A program made the position numbers and the translations under genes. A stretch of 35,642 nucleotides of DNA from Nocardiopsis xinjiangensis YIM 90004 (GTDB lineage: Bacteria > Actinomycetota > Actinomycetes > Streptosporangiales > Streptosporangiaceae), in the NCBI RefSeq assembly GCF_000341145.1, contig NZ_ANBE01000001.1:5789-41430 (forward strand). The letters run 5' to 3'. Each line of letters begins with the position of its first letter. Position 1 is the first letter of the stretch. Below the pieces are notes generated by a model. It was not told the DNA's origin, searched no databases, and saw only the letters and a program-made list of their open reading frames with translations. Shown here one piece after another: positions 1 to 7,857 of the stretch.

Positions 1-381
1 TTCACCGTCAACGACACGGTCGTGGTCTTCGACCGTGTCCGGGACGAATGGGCCAAGGACGAGAAGTCGAGGTTCCCGGCCATCGCGAACCGGGCGATCA
101 TCAACACCTTGCCGCGTACGGTCAACACCACGGCCGGCGCATGGATCATCCTGGGCTTCCTCACCTTCCTGGGTGGGTCCTCGCTCCAGGACTTCTCCAT
201 CGCCATGCTGGTGGGTCTGACCACGGGTGTGGTCTCGACCGTGTTCGTGGCGGTGCCGCTGGCGATCTGGCTGCAGCGGTGGGACAAGACCCCGCCGCCG
301 CACGTGCTCCGTGAGCGCAAGGCCAAGCAGCGCAACGCCGCCAAGGCCGCTCGCGACCAGGACGACGGCGCCGTGGTCTGA
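1..381 (+). CDS. secF: SecF-type protein translocase subunit, C-terminal part (5' end outside window)
   Basis: The reading frame is open from base 1 and ends at TGA 379-381, giving the last 126 residues. It opens with the motif FTVNDTVVVFDRVRDE, which matches the conserved SecF segment with NDTVVVFDR near the fourth membrane helix. Two further hydrophobic segments follow (AWIILGFLTFLG and AMLVGLTTGVVSTVFVAVPLAIWL), then a basic cytoplasmic tail ending in KAARDQDDGAVV. SecF works with SecD in the inner membrane and uses the proton motive force to help SecYEG-exported proteins leave the channel. SecD would lie outside the window on the left. A copy beside rsmI rather than beside ruv genes could be a second SecDF set; this cannot be decided here. 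Confidence 0.85.
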   Translation, partial: FTVNDTVVVFDRVRDEWAKDEKSRFPAIANRAIINTLPRTVNTTAGAWIILGFLTFLGGSSLQDFSIAMLVGLTTGVVSTVFVAVPLAIWLQRWDKTPPPHVLRERKAKQRNAAKAARDQDDGAVV

Positions 382-411
382 CACCTTCCGAGGAGGTGCA
401 CCACACGCATC

Positions 412-445
412 GGGCCCGGTCTCCCCTCGTCGGGAGGCCGGGCCC
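412..445. terminator. Bidirectional hairpin between secF and AIM24 gene
   Basis: GGGCCCGG (412-419) pairs with CCGGGCCC (438-445), and CTCCC (421-425) pairs with GGGAG (432-436) with one G-T pair between. It sits between two convergent genes, 30 bases after the secF stop and 21 bases from the AIM24 stop, so it can serve both transcripts. There is no T tract, as is usual in high-GC actinomycetes. Confidence 0.65.
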
Positions 446-466
446 TCGTGCGTCTGCCCCGGGACG

Positions 467-1129
467 TCAGCTCTGCTTCCGGGCCTCCCGGGCCCCCTCG
501 GAGGCCTGAACGAGCACGAACCCCTGCCCCTGCAGGGCGAGCTGGAAGGCCTCGCCACTGCCCCGGCCGATGATCGCGCCCGCCTTGAAGGTGCTGCGCA
601 CACTGGTGCTCAGGGTGCTGGACCAGGCGACCGCGGCCTGGGTGTCGACGAACGTGGGCTGGTCGACGTTCAACAGCACGGGCGAGCCGTGGCAGACCAC
701 GGCCACACGGCCGAAACCGGTGAGGACGGTGTTGAAGAGCCCTCCGGCGACCATGCCGGCCCCCTTGATGCGCTGGATGTCCCAGCCCAGGCTCGACTCG
801 AAGGCCAGGACGTTGTCGCCGTTGACGGTGAGGGACTCGTTCTCCAGGTCGAGGAGGTGGACGTCCCAGGCCTCGTGCGCGAGGAACACGTCGCCCCGGC
901 CGGAGACCCGCATGAGCGGCAGCCCTTCCCCCGTGAAGGCTTTTTTGAAGAACCGCCCGACGCTGCCGGAGCCCTGGTAGGAGAATCCGACCTCGCCCTG
1001 GTAGGCGACCATGGACCCCTGGCGGGCCAGGAACTCCCCCTCCAGGCCCACCTTGAGCATCTTGCGGTTCTGCAGGTGCATGCCCCGGTGGGCGCTCTCC
1101 TGGGCCTGCTCGAACAGTTGGCTGCGCAC
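467..1129 (-). CDS. AIM24 family protein (formerly DUF124)
   Basis: A 220-residue cytoplasmic protein starting V-R-S-Q-L-F. I chose GTG at 1129 because GAGGAGA lies just upstream; the open frame extends further but that part is low-complexity and Arg/Pro-rich. The body is a double-stranded beta-helix type sequence rich in Gly and beta strands (MVAYQGEVGFSYQG, VHLLDLENESLTVNGDNVLAF, GSGEAFQLALQGQGFVLVQ), which is characteristic of the AIM24/TRAP-like family. The molecular role of bacterial members is unknown; the yeast namesake is a mitochondrial inner-membrane organising protein. It lies just downstream of rsmI on the same strand (82-base gap), so the two may be cotranscribed. Confidence 0.85.
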   Translation of the reverse strand: MRSQLFEQAQESAHRGMHLQNRKMLKVGLEGEFLARQGSMVAYQGEVGFSYQGSGSVGRFFKKAFTGEGLPLMRVSGRGDVFLAHEAWDVHLLDLENESLTVNGDNVLAFESSLGWDIQRIKGAGMVAGGLFNTVLTGFGRVAVVCHGSPVLLNVDQPTFVDTQAAVAWSSTLSTSVRSTFKAGAIIGRGSGEAFQLALQGQGFVLVQASEGAREARKQS

Positions 1130-1211
1130 AATTCTCTCCTCGGCTCGTGGTTCGGGGTTCCGATGCGCCGGACGTCGTCCCGGCTCCATGGCCCGGGCCG
1201 GCGACAGGGGC

Positions 1212-2096
1212 TCAGGCCTGGGAGGACGTCTCACCGATGCCGTGCACCAGGTCGTAGACGTGCCGTTTGCGTACCCCGGTCTCCTTGGCCACACGGGCGA
1301 TGGCGTCCTTGCGGCGCACACCCTCCTCCACCAGGTCGGCCACGGCTGCTCTCAGGTGTTCGTCGGTCGTGTCGGCGGATGCTCCTCCCGCGCCCTCCAC
1401 GACGACGGAGATCTCCCCGCGCACCCCGGCCCCGGCCCATTCCGCGAGCTCGCCCAGAGTGCCGCGACGGACCTGTTCGTAGGTCTTGGTGAGCTCCCGG
1501 CACACGGCGGCACGCCGATCGGTACCGAAGGCCCCGGCCATCGCCGTGAGGGTGGCGGCGATGCGGTGAGTGCTCTCGAAGAAGACCATGGTGCGGCGCT
1601 CGCCGGCCATCCCGGCCAGGTACCGGGCCAGGCCTTTGCGGGGCGGGAACCCCTCGAAACAGAACCGGTCGGTGGGCAGACCCGAGACGACCAGGGCGGT
1701 GGTCACGGCCGAGGGTCCGGGGATCGCGGTGACGGGGATGCCCTCCTCCGCGCAGGCCGATGCCAGCCGGTAGCCCGGGTCGGAGACCCCCGGCATGCCC
1801 GCGTCGGTGACCACCAGGACGTCGCCGCCCCCGCGCAGACCGGCGAGGAGTTCCTCGGAACGTTTGGACTCGTTGGCGTCGTAGTAGGAGACCACGCGGG
1901 CCCCTTCCTCCGCACCGATCCGGATCCCCGCGCGCCCGGCGAACTGCTTCAGACGCCGGGTGTCCTCGGCCGCGACGACGGCCGAGGACTCCAGCGCGCG
2001 CAGAAGCCGGGGTGGGGCATCCTCCAGGTTCCCGATCGGCAATCCCGCGAGCGTGAGCGTCCCGACCCGCCGCTCATCACCGACACCCTCAACCAC
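1212..2096 (-). CDS. rsmI: 16S rRNA (cytidine-1402-2'-O)-methyltransferase RsmI
   Basis: A 294-residue SAM-dependent methyltransferase of the tetrapyrrole-methylase fold that 2'-O-methylates C1402 in the ribosomal P site. Diagnostic motifs are present in order: GLPIGNLEDAPPR near the N-terminus, VVAAEDTRR, DAGMPGVSDPGYRL, and IPGPSAVTTALVVSGLPTDRFCFEGFPPRKG. The C-terminal segment RKDAIARVAKETGVRKRHVYDL is the usual helical tail. The start is GTG at 2096, preceded by a weak GGGGAT. The pmt gene is divergent upstream, an arrangement common in actinobacteria. Confidence 0.95.
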   Translation of the reverse strand: MVEGVGDERRVGTLTLAGLPIGNLEDAPPRLLRALESSAVVAAEDTRRLKQFAGRAGIRIGAEEGARVVSYYDANESKRSEELLAGLRGGGDVLVVTDAGMPGVSDPGYRLASACAEEGIPVTAIPGPSAVTTALVVSGLPTDRFCFEGFPPRKGLARYLAGMAGERRTMVFFESTHRIAATLTAMAGAFGTDRRAAVCRELTKTYEQVRRGTLGELAEWAGAGVRGEISVVVEGAGGASADTTDEHLRAAVADLVEEGVRRKDAIARVAKETGVRKRHVYDLVHGIGETSSQA

Positions 2097-2532
2097 TGTG
2101 ATCCCCGTTCTGTCGCGCTACGGTTGGCTCTGTCACGCCATCCGAAACATGGTTTCGTGGTCCGTCCGGAACACGGACTCCCGTTCTCCGTCCCCAACCT
2201 ACGAGCCGAGTCGGAGTCCTCTCCCCCGCCAGGGAAGGTTTCCGTCGAGGTCTCGCACCGATCCCCGCCCTGCTGTGCGGGCTCCGCCGGAATCACGCAG
2301 CGGGGCCGGGAGAGCAGGGCCCGGGAAAGGCCGTCCGGCAGTCCCGGGTACGTTCGGTCCAGGCGCGGTCACGGACCAGGGACACACGGGGCGGGAGCGG
2401 CGCTCGAACGGCCGCTCCACCGTGCACCCGGCCACTTTTCCCAGTCCGGTCCACATCTCGTAAGGCCAGATCAGAAAGGAGAAGGTGGTTCCTGTCCCGC
2501 CTGAAGGCGGCTGTATCCACGCTCATCCTCAG
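2097..2532. other. Divergent intergenic region between rsmI and pmt
   Basis: About 390-435 bases depending on the pmt start used. No reading frame here shows the codon bias of the flanking genes. It must hold the promoters for both divergent genes, but I see no confident -35/-10 pair. A short inverted repeat CGAAAC/GTTTCG lies at 2143-2157. An AAAGGAG sequence at 2475-2481 is close to the alternative GTG start of pmt at 2485. Confidence 0.4.
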
Positions 2533-4167
2533 ATGACCACCACCGCCACATCTTCCGCGTCAGACCCAGACATGCCACCCCCGTCCCGGTTCGCCTCCCT
2601 CCGTTCCCGCTTCCTCCCGGCCGACCCCGTCCCCCTGTGGCTCGGCTGGCTGGCCGCGGTGGTCGTCGCGGGTTTCGCAGGCGCCCTGCGCTTGGTCGGC
2701 CTCGGCGAACCCGCACGCATCTACTTCGACGAGACCTACTACGCCAAGGACGCCTACGGGCTCTGGTCCCACGGCCACGAGCACCAGACGGTCGAGAACG
2801 CCGACGAGCTCCTCGCTCAGGGGCAGCAGGAGATCTTCACCGGCACCGGCGACTTCGTCGTGCACCCGCCCATGGGCAAGTGGTTGATCGCCCTCGGTGA
2901 CTGGCTGTGGTCACTGTTCCCGTTCGGTTCGGCGATGACCCCGGAGGGCTGGCGCTTCGCGGCGGCCCTGGCCGGGATGATCTCGGTGCTGGTCCTGGTG
3001 CGTCTGGCGACCCGCCTCACCCGGTCGTTGCTGCTCGGATCGGCCGCCGGTCTGCTGCTGGCGCTGGACGGCTTGCATTTCACGCTGAGCCGCATCGCCA
3101 TGGTCGACATCTTCCTGACCCTGTTCGTGCTGGCGGGTTTCGCGTGCCTGGTCATCGACCGGGACAAGACCAGAGAACGGTGGGTCCGCCTCGCGGAGGC
3201 CGGGGTGGACGTCACCACCGCGGGTTGGATCGGGATGCGCTGGTGGCGCCTGGCCGCGGGCCTGTGCTTCGGCACGGCGGTCGGGACGAAGTGGTCGGCC
3301 CTGTTCTTCATCGCGGTCTTCGGCCTGCTCACGGTGGCGTGGGACTACGGTGCGCGGCGCAGCGTGGGCCAGCGCCGCGCCTTCCTCCGTTGGTTCGGTA
3401 TCGACGCTGTGCCGGCGTTCGTGCAGACCGTCGTGGTGGCCGGGCTGGTGTACCTGGTCTCCTGGTCGGGCTGGCTGTTCACCGCCGGCGGGTACAACCG
3501 CGAGCACTCCGCGGGCACGGCCCCGGACTGGATGCCCGGCTTCCTGGCCTCCTCCTACGAGGCCCTGGTGGGCCTGGCCGATTACCACAGACGGATGATG
3601 GAGTTCCACAACGGTCTGACCAGCGACCACTCCTACATCTCGGCCCCGTGGGAGTGGCTGGTCATGCGCACACCGGTGATGTTCCACTACGACGGCGAGG
3701 CCGTCGGGTGCGGTACCGGCAACTGCGTGACCTCGGTGGTCTCCATCGGCACCCCGATCGTATGGTGGATCAGCCTGCTGGCGATCGCGGTCATGCTCGC
3801 CTGGTGGCTCACTCTGAGGGACTGGCGCGCCGGCGCGGTCCTGATCGGTGTGGCCGCGGGATGGCTGCCCTGGTTGGCCTTCCCCGACCGCCCGACGTTC
3901 CTGTTCTACGCGTTGCCGATGCTGCCGTTCCTGATCCTGGCGATCGTGCTCATGCTCGGTCTCGTCATGGGCGCCGGGGAGGAGAGCCCGAGATTCGCTC
4001 CGTACACGCGGGCTCTGGGCGGTGTGGTCTTCGGTGTCGTGCTCCTGCTCGTGGTAGCCAACTTCGCCTATCTCTATCCAGTGATGTCCGCGTATCCGAT
4101 GGACGAAGGACTGTGGCGGGAAAGGCTGTGGTTCGACGTCTGGATCTACGGGAACGGCGGTTCCTGA
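2533..4167 (+). CDS. pmt: Dolichyl-phosphate-mannose--protein mannosyltransferase (GT39, Pmt)
   Basis: A polytopic membrane glycosyltransferase of about 544 residues that moves mannose from polyprenyl-phosphate-mannose to Ser/Thr of exported proteins as they leave the Sec pathway. After a short Pro/Ser-rich cytoplasmic start, the first membrane helix ([20 protein letters not shown]) is followed by the loop [14 protein letters not shown], which carries the Asp-Glu pair essential in Pmt enzymes, and then by [13 protein letters not shown]. About ten more hydrophobic segments follow, with the C-terminal PMT_4TM region. ATG 2533 gives the usual N-terminus (MTTTATSS) but lacks a clear Shine-Dalgarno; an in-frame GTG at 2485 has AAAGGAG only three bases away. 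The start is therefore uncertain by 16 codons. Confidence 0.93.
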   Translation: MTTTATSSASDPDMPPPSRFASLRSRFLPADPVPLWLGWLAAVVVAGFAGALRLVGLGEPARIYFDETYYAKDAYGLWSHGHEHQTVENADELLAQGQQEIFTGTGDFVVHPPMGKWLIALGDWLWSLFPFGSAMTPEGWRFAAALAGMISVLVLVRLATRLTRSLLLGSAAGLLLALDGLHFTLSRIAMVDIFLTLFVLAGFACLVIDRDKTRERWVRLAEAGVDVTTAGWIGMRWWRLAAGLCFGTAVGTKWSALFFIAVFGLLTVAWDYGARRSVGQRRAFLRWFGIDAVPAFVQTVVVAGLVYLVSWSGWLFTAGGYNREHSAGTAPDWMPGFLASSYEALVGLADYHRRMMEFHNGLTSDHSYISAPWEWLVMRTPVMFHYDGEAVGCGTGNCVTSVVSIGTPIVWWISLLAIAVMLAWWLTLRDWRAGAVLIGVAAGWLPWLAFPDRPTFLFYALPMLPFLILAIVLMLGLVMGAGEESPRFAPYTRALGGVVFGVVLLLVVANFAYLYPVMSAYPMDEGLWRERLWFDVWIYGNGGS

Positions 4168-4172
4168 TCCAC

Positions 4173-4198
4173 GCGGGGCGGCTCACGGGCCGCCCCGC
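4173..4198 (+). terminator. Terminator after pmt
   Basis: GCGGGGCGGC (4173-4182) and GCCGCCCCGC (4189-4198) form a 10-bp perfect stem with loop TCACGG, followed by TTCCTTTAG. It starts six bases after the pmt stop codon. Confidence 0.8.
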
Positions 4199-4466
4199 TT
4201 CCTTTAGCCTCCCGAACGCCGGAAATCAACAGTTTCGCGTAGCCGAAACAGGACAATCCGGCGCGAAATTTGCCAGAGGAAACCCTCGGCAAGTGCACAC
4301 TCTCCCTGATAGCGTCAGCCATTGGTTGCTGTTGTTGTTTCCATGGATGCCCCAGGGCCTCGCGGAACTTCACGCGGGCGCTTTATCGGGGATGCCTCGT
4401 CGGTCGGCGCCCGGCGACCCGGGGCCAGCAAGGTGCGGTCCTGAAGCAGTCCCCAAGGGAGAGCAG

Positions 4467-4670
4467 ATGGCTCAGGGCACCGTGAAGTGGTTCAACTCTG
4501 AGAAGGGTTTCGGGTTCATCGCCGTCGAGGGCGGTCAGCCCGACGTGTTCGTCCACTACTCGGCGATCGCGGGTACCGGCTTCCGGAACCTGGAAGAGGA
4601 CCAGAAGGTCGAGTTCGACATCATCCAGGGTCCCAAGGGCCCGCAGGCCGCCGACGTGCGCTCGGTCTGA
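4467..4670 (+). CDS. cspA: Cold-shock protein (CspA family)
   Basis: A 67-residue single cold-shock domain (OB fold) that binds single-stranded RNA and DNA and acts as an RNA chaperone. Both RNP motifs are intact: KGFGFIA (RNP1) and VFVHYSAI (RNP2). The N-terminus [16 protein letters not shown] is typical. The start ATG has AAGGGAGAG at a good distance. It is monocistronic: a hairpin terminator ends the pmt transcript upstream and another follows. The untranslated leader is long (up to about 260 bases), as in temperature-regulated csp mRNAs, but I did not identify a promoter that fixes its length. Confidence 0.96.
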   Translation: MAQGTVKWFNSEKGFGFIAVEGGQPDVFVHYSAIAGTGFRNLEEDQKVEFDIIQGPKGPQAADVRSV

Positions 4671-4691
4671 TCACACTTCAGGCGTGACGGA

Positions 4692-4725
4692 AACCGGCCC
4701 CCGCTCCGCGGAGCGGGGGCCGGTT
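4692..4725 (+). terminator. Terminator after csp (34-bp perfect palindrome)
   Basis: A perfect palindrome with 17-base arms (AACCGGCCCCCGCTCCG and its complement) starts 21 bases after the csp stop. It is followed by a short C/T-containing stretch TCTCGT. It is very stable and could also insulate tatB from read-through. Confidence 0.85.
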
Positions 4726-4823
4726 CTCGTAGGATCTTGCACTCGAACCGGGGCACCGTCGCCCAGGCCCTCCCATACCGGTTAACCTTTTTGGATCGGC
4801 CGGTAGACGAAGCGAGGAAGCAC

Positions 4824-5135
4824 ATGTTCGGGATCAGCGGAGGCGAGTTCGCCCTCCTCCTCCTGCTCGCGCTGCTCATCTTCGGCCCCGACCAGCTCCC
4901 GAAGGCGGCCCAGCAGGTGGGTCGTGTCCTGCGCCAGCTGCGCAAGATGGCCAACAGCGCCTCGAACGACATCAAGGAGGGGTTGGGCCCGGAGTACAAG
5001 GACTTCGACGTCCAGGACCTCAACCCCAAGCGGTTCGTCCAGAAGCACTTCTGGGAGGGCGAGGAGGACGAGCAGCCGAAGAAGGCCGCGCGCCTCAACG
5101 GCAAGCGTCCCCCCTTCGACGACGAGGCCACCTGA
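4824..5135 (+). CDS. tatB: Sec-independent (twin-arginine) translocase protein TatB-like
   Basis: A 103-residue protein with one N-terminal membrane helix (FALLLLLALLIFG), the hinge FGPDQLP, an amphipathic helix (KAAQQVGRVLRQLRKMANSAS) and a charged, probably disordered C-terminal tail. This is the TatA/B layout; the N-terminal Glu (GEF) and the single long amphipathic helix fit TatB, the substrate-receptor subunit that works with TatC. I took ATG 4824 because GAGGAAG precedes it and it places the membrane helix at residues 7-22; upstream codons in the frame look non-coding. In many actinobacteria tatB sits apart from tatAC, as here. Confidence 0.88.
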   Translation: MFGISGGEFALLLLLALLIFGPDQLPKAAQQVGRVLRQLRKMANSASNDIKEGLGPEYKDFDVQDLNPKRFVQKHFWEGEEDEQPKKAARLNGKRPPFDDEAT

Positions 5136-5159
5136 GGCCCGCACGTCCTCCCCGCCGGT

Positions 5160-5645
5160 TCAGCCGGCCAGCATCAGCACGAAGCTGACGAACCCCAGCA
5201 GGATGACCGAGCCGACGATGATCGCCGGCGACCCCACCAGCAGCACCAACAGCTCCACGAGCACGGCCCCGCCCAGTGCTGCCACGGCGTAGGGCCAGCG
5301 TGGGCCGGGCTCCCAACCGTGCTTCTGTTCACGGGAGAGGGTCATCAGCATCGCTGCCAGGATCAACAGCCAGAAGAGGACGTGGGCCGCGGCCCGCGTC
5401 TGGGGTTCGCTGTAGTCGGCCATACCCCCGACGACCATGACATAGGTGGTCGCCCCGGCGATCAGGCGCCAGTAACCGTGGCTGCGGCGCGGGGGGATCG
5501 GTCGCAACCGGGCCGGGGTGGTGCGCCGGAAGCGCTCGGTGTCGAGCCGGTTCTCCTCCTGGCTCTCTTCCTCCGGATCGCGTTCGGGTTCGGGCTCTCC
5601 TTCCGGCGGCAGGTAACCGCCAGGGTACTGAGGGGAGTTGGACAC
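5160..5645 (-). CDS. Small integral membrane protein, unknown function
   Basis: A 161-residue protein. Residues 1-55 are hydrophilic and rich in Pro, Glu and Arg (SPQYPGGYLPPEGEPEPERD), then four hydrophobic segments follow: YWRLIAGATTYVMVVGGMA, AAHVLFWLLILAAMLMTL, YAVAALGGAVLVELLVLLVG and IIVGSVILLGFVSFVLMLAG, ending at the last helix. I do not recognise a named family. It is convergent with tatB (24-base gap). Upstream on the same strand lie a stable hairpin (5770-5801) and a candidate 15-codon ORF, so its expression could be controlled by a leader. Confidence 0.75.
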   Translation of the reverse strand: MSNSPQYPGGYLPPEGEPEPERDPEEESQEENRLDTERFRRTTPARLRPIPPRRSHGYWRLIAGATTYVMVVGGMADYSEPQTRAAAHVLFWLLILAAMLMTLSREQKHGWEPGPRWPYAVAALGGAVLVELLVLLVGSPAIIVGSVILLGFVSFVLMLAG

Positions 5646-5769
5646 GGGTGCTCTCCGCCCCTTCTCGTCGGGCCGACTCGGCCCGTGAAACGTGTTCGCT
5701 TCCCTCCCCTACCCCGGCGTGGGAAACCACAAAGCAGGCGCCTACCGGCCGGTGGCCCCGCACAAGAAG

Positions 5770-5801
5770 CGGTCCCGGCAGTGCATCCGCTGCCGGGACC
5801 G
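5770..5801 (-). terminator. Terminator or attenuator hairpin between short ORF and membrane-protein gene
   Basis: CGGTCCCGGCAG (5770-5781) and CTGCCGGGACCG (5790-5801) form a 12-bp perfect stem with an 8-base loop. On the minus strand it is followed by CTTCTTGTG. It lies 38 bases downstream of the 15-codon ORF and 125 bases upstream of the membrane-protein start, so it would end a short transcript or act as an attenuator. Confidence 0.6.
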
Positions 5802-5839
5802 TCGTCCCTGTGCGGCCGAGGGCCTCAGGGGATCCTGTA

Positions 5840-5887
5840 CTACGCCCAGGACCAACCGTTGTTGCGGGAAACGGCGTACTCAATCAT
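5840..5887 (-). CDS. Candidate 15-residue peptide (leader peptide or small protein)
   Basis: ATG at 5887 is preceded by GAGGTGG at a good distance (six bases) and encodes MIEYAVSRNNGWSWA followed by TAG. The codons are GC-ending in 12 of 15 positions, unlike the surrounding sequence. A perfect hairpin follows at 5770-5801. Two Trp codons near the stop and a downstream hairpin recall a transcription-attenuation leader, but the next gene is an unknown membrane protein, not a tryptophan gene. It could instead be a stand-alone small protein. No homologue comes to mind; the call rests on the ribosome site and hairpin. Confidence 0.4.
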   Translation of the reverse strand: MIEYAVSRNNGWSWA

Positions 5888-6616
5888 GGTTTCCACCTCT
5901 CGGGACGGTTCCGTTTCCTTACCCAACCAAAGATGACGCACGGAAAGCGAGAAGGCAAGACCGCCGAGGGAAGAACCTCCCAAGCGTGCACGAAGTTCGG
6001 GAGAACAGATCTCACACACCTGTCTCCCCAGCTCATGACGGTGGAATTAGATCACATCAGCGACCCCTCCGCCCCGAGCTGCAAAAACATCACACCGAAA
6101 CGGCAAATGCGCGGACCCGACAATCATCACCGAGAGCGACAGGCATGGAATTCATCAGCCTTTACGGAGATACGGCTCTCCATACCGGCACCGAGCGGGA
6201 CACGGCCCCGGAGGGCCTGACCGCAGGTGAGGGACACTCCACGCAAAACACCAAAATTGCCCATGCACGGACAAGCACCCCACTGGGAGAGGCGAGCCCC
6301 GTCACTGCCCGTAAGGGGCGAACGCGCCCCCACCACACCCCACGCGCTCCTCGTGAACGCGCCCCACCCTCAGTTTCGGTCAAGCCAGAACGCGAGTATG
6401 TTTCCCGTTCGTTTCCCCCGGCGCCGGACGTGGGACGAGGACCGGCCGGAGACTCTGTCCGCACCGGGGCAGCAGCGGTATCGTGGCGGTGAGCCCGGCG
6501 CTCCCCGCCCCAGGGGATGGACGCTTCGCCGGTGAGACTCGGGGCTCCGGTCCGGAGGACCTCCCGCCAGAGGGAATACGTCCCCTCCCGACCGCCCCGC
6601 CGTGCATGCACGGCAC

Positions 6617-6642
6617 GGGCCCGCTCCCGACGGAGCGGGCCC
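6617..6642 (+). terminator. GC-rich hairpin (terminator-like)
   Basis: GGGCCCGCTCC (6617-6627) and GGAGCGGGCCC (6632-6642) form an 11-bp perfect stem with a 4-base loop, followed on the plus strand by TTCGCC. A 16-bp perfect palindrome GCCGTGCATGCACGGC (6599-6614) directly precedes it. No gene ends here on the plus strand, so it may end an unrecognised RNA or stop read-through from the minus strand. Confidence 0.45.
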
Positions 6643-6668
6643 TTCGCCATGGAAGGACACGCACGACG

Positions 6669-6700
6669 AAGGGCCTGCCACCCATGGGTGGCAGGCCCTT
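6669..6700 (-). terminator. Terminator of tRNA-Ala
   Basis: A 32-bp perfect palindrome (AAGGGCCTGCCACC, centre CATG, and its complement) starts 12 bases beyond the tRNA 3' end on the minus strand. On that strand it ends with the T-containing CCCTTCGTCG. Confidence 0.7.
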
Positions 6701-6709
6701 GCGTCTGTC

Positions 6710-6785
<76 letters not shown>

Positions 6786-6841
6786 GAAGACGCCTCCAAG
6801 ACTAGCAGCCCTGGCGCCGTGCTCCGAACGCTCTGTCCGGA

Positions 6842-7459
6842 TCAGTCGCCGGCTGCCCGCATACGGGCATCGGCGTACTGGTCGTAGACCTTGCTGCGGC
6901 GCGCCTTGAGCGCGATGACCTCGGCCTCGCGCTCGGCATCGCGGCGGCGCTCCTCCACCTCTCTGCGTGCTCTGAGAGCTGCCCTGCGGCGGGCCCGGCG
7001 GGCCGCCTCCCGGTGCTCGGCATCGGCTTTGGCGGCCTCCCTCAGCAGCGCCATGTGCCCCGCCAGCAACAGAACCGGCGGAGCGAGGACCCACCAGGGC
7101 CCCAGGCCCAGGGAAACCGCGACGATCGTGGCGACGTTGAGCAGGGCCAGCGCGCTGGTGCGGCGACGCCGACGGGCGATGACGCGGCCCCGGGGCTCGC
7201 GGAGCGGTTCGGGCATCTCGGGCTCCTCGGCAACCGGCTCGGGGATCCTGTGCGCCCCCCGGCGGAGCACCTGGGTCTCGGCGGCGTCGGGGCTCCGGTC
7301 GTCGGCGTGCTCCTCCTCGAAGTCCTCCTCGACCTCGTCGTCCTCGCGCCTGGTCTCCTCGGCGGCGGCCTCGGCGATCGAGTCCTTCCGCAGGAGCATG
7401 GGCACGAGGACGATGAGCCACACGACCACGATGGCCAAGTACAGAGGAGAGCTGCTCAT
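6842..7459 (-). CDS. glpR: GlpR-type membrane receptor of gephyrin-like protein Glp
   Basis: A 205-residue membrane protein. It begins with a membrane helix (LYLAIVVVWLIVLVPMLLRKD), has an acidic middle (about residues 30-65), then a hydrophobic hairpin (ALALLNVATIVAVSLGLGPW and WVLAPPVLLLAGHMALL) and a strongly charged Arg/Glu-rich helical tail of about 65 residues. The N-terminal sequence and its position beside rimJ and glp match the actinobacterial family named GlpR. In Corynebacterium GlpR recruits the MoeA-like protein Glp to the division site with Wag31 (established for that genus; transferred here by inference). ATG 7459 has GAGGAGGGG upstream; the preceding codon is an in-frame GTG. 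Confidence 0.75.
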   Translation of the reverse strand: MSSSPLYLAIVVVWLIVLVPMLLRKDSIAEAAAEETRREDDEVEEDFEEEHADDRSPDAAETQVLRRGAHRIPEPVAEEPEMPEPLREPRGRVIARRRRRTSALALLNVATIVAVSLGLGPWWVLAPPVLLLAGHMALLREAAKADAEHREAARRARRRAALRARREVEERRRDAEREAEVIALKARRSKVYDQYADARMRAAGD

Positions 7460-7857
7460 CACCCCTCCTCACGATGACGGCCGCTGGACGTTGTTCGACA
7501 CGTCGTCGACACCGCGCAGCGCGGTTGTGGCCTTCCCCGGAGTACAGACGACTCCGGTGGGATCATCGTTCCTGGCCCCTCCCGGACCGGGGGTGAATCT
7601 CCCGCCATATCCACGCGTTGCCCGCATCGTCAATGCGTCTATGTTCCGCACGGTACGACCCCGTGTCCATAAATGCGCCACATTCTGACCGGAGTGTCGC
7701 AAGATTCTGGACTTCAGTTTCGGGCTCCTCGGCCGCCGGAGGGAAAGCACAGGCCACGGGCTCAACCCAGAGCGTAGCGCCAATTCAACACAAAGTAATG
7801 AGCCAATGTGAGCAAACTCAGGTTTAGGGTCCGGACCGCTGGATAGATGCGCTGACT
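7460..7857. other. Intergenic region between rimJ-like gene and glpR
   Basis: About 400 bases with clearly lower G+C towards the 7620-7850 end. A frame on the minus strand overlaps the upstream stop by GTGA but its codons are AT-ending and unlike its neighbours, so I do not call a gene. The stretch probably contains the glpR promoter; I see no confident box. Confidence 0.35.

Noticed and set aside
2907..4670. A long plus-strand frame running through pmt and into csp.
   Set aside because: It is the shifted frame of two real genes; only its last 67 codons (the cold-shock protein) are real and they have their own start.
5840..5887. Short ORF considered as a classical trp leader.
   Set aside because: It has two Trp codons, but the next gene is an unknown membrane protein and no tryptophan gene is nearby, so a trp attenuator cannot be claimed.
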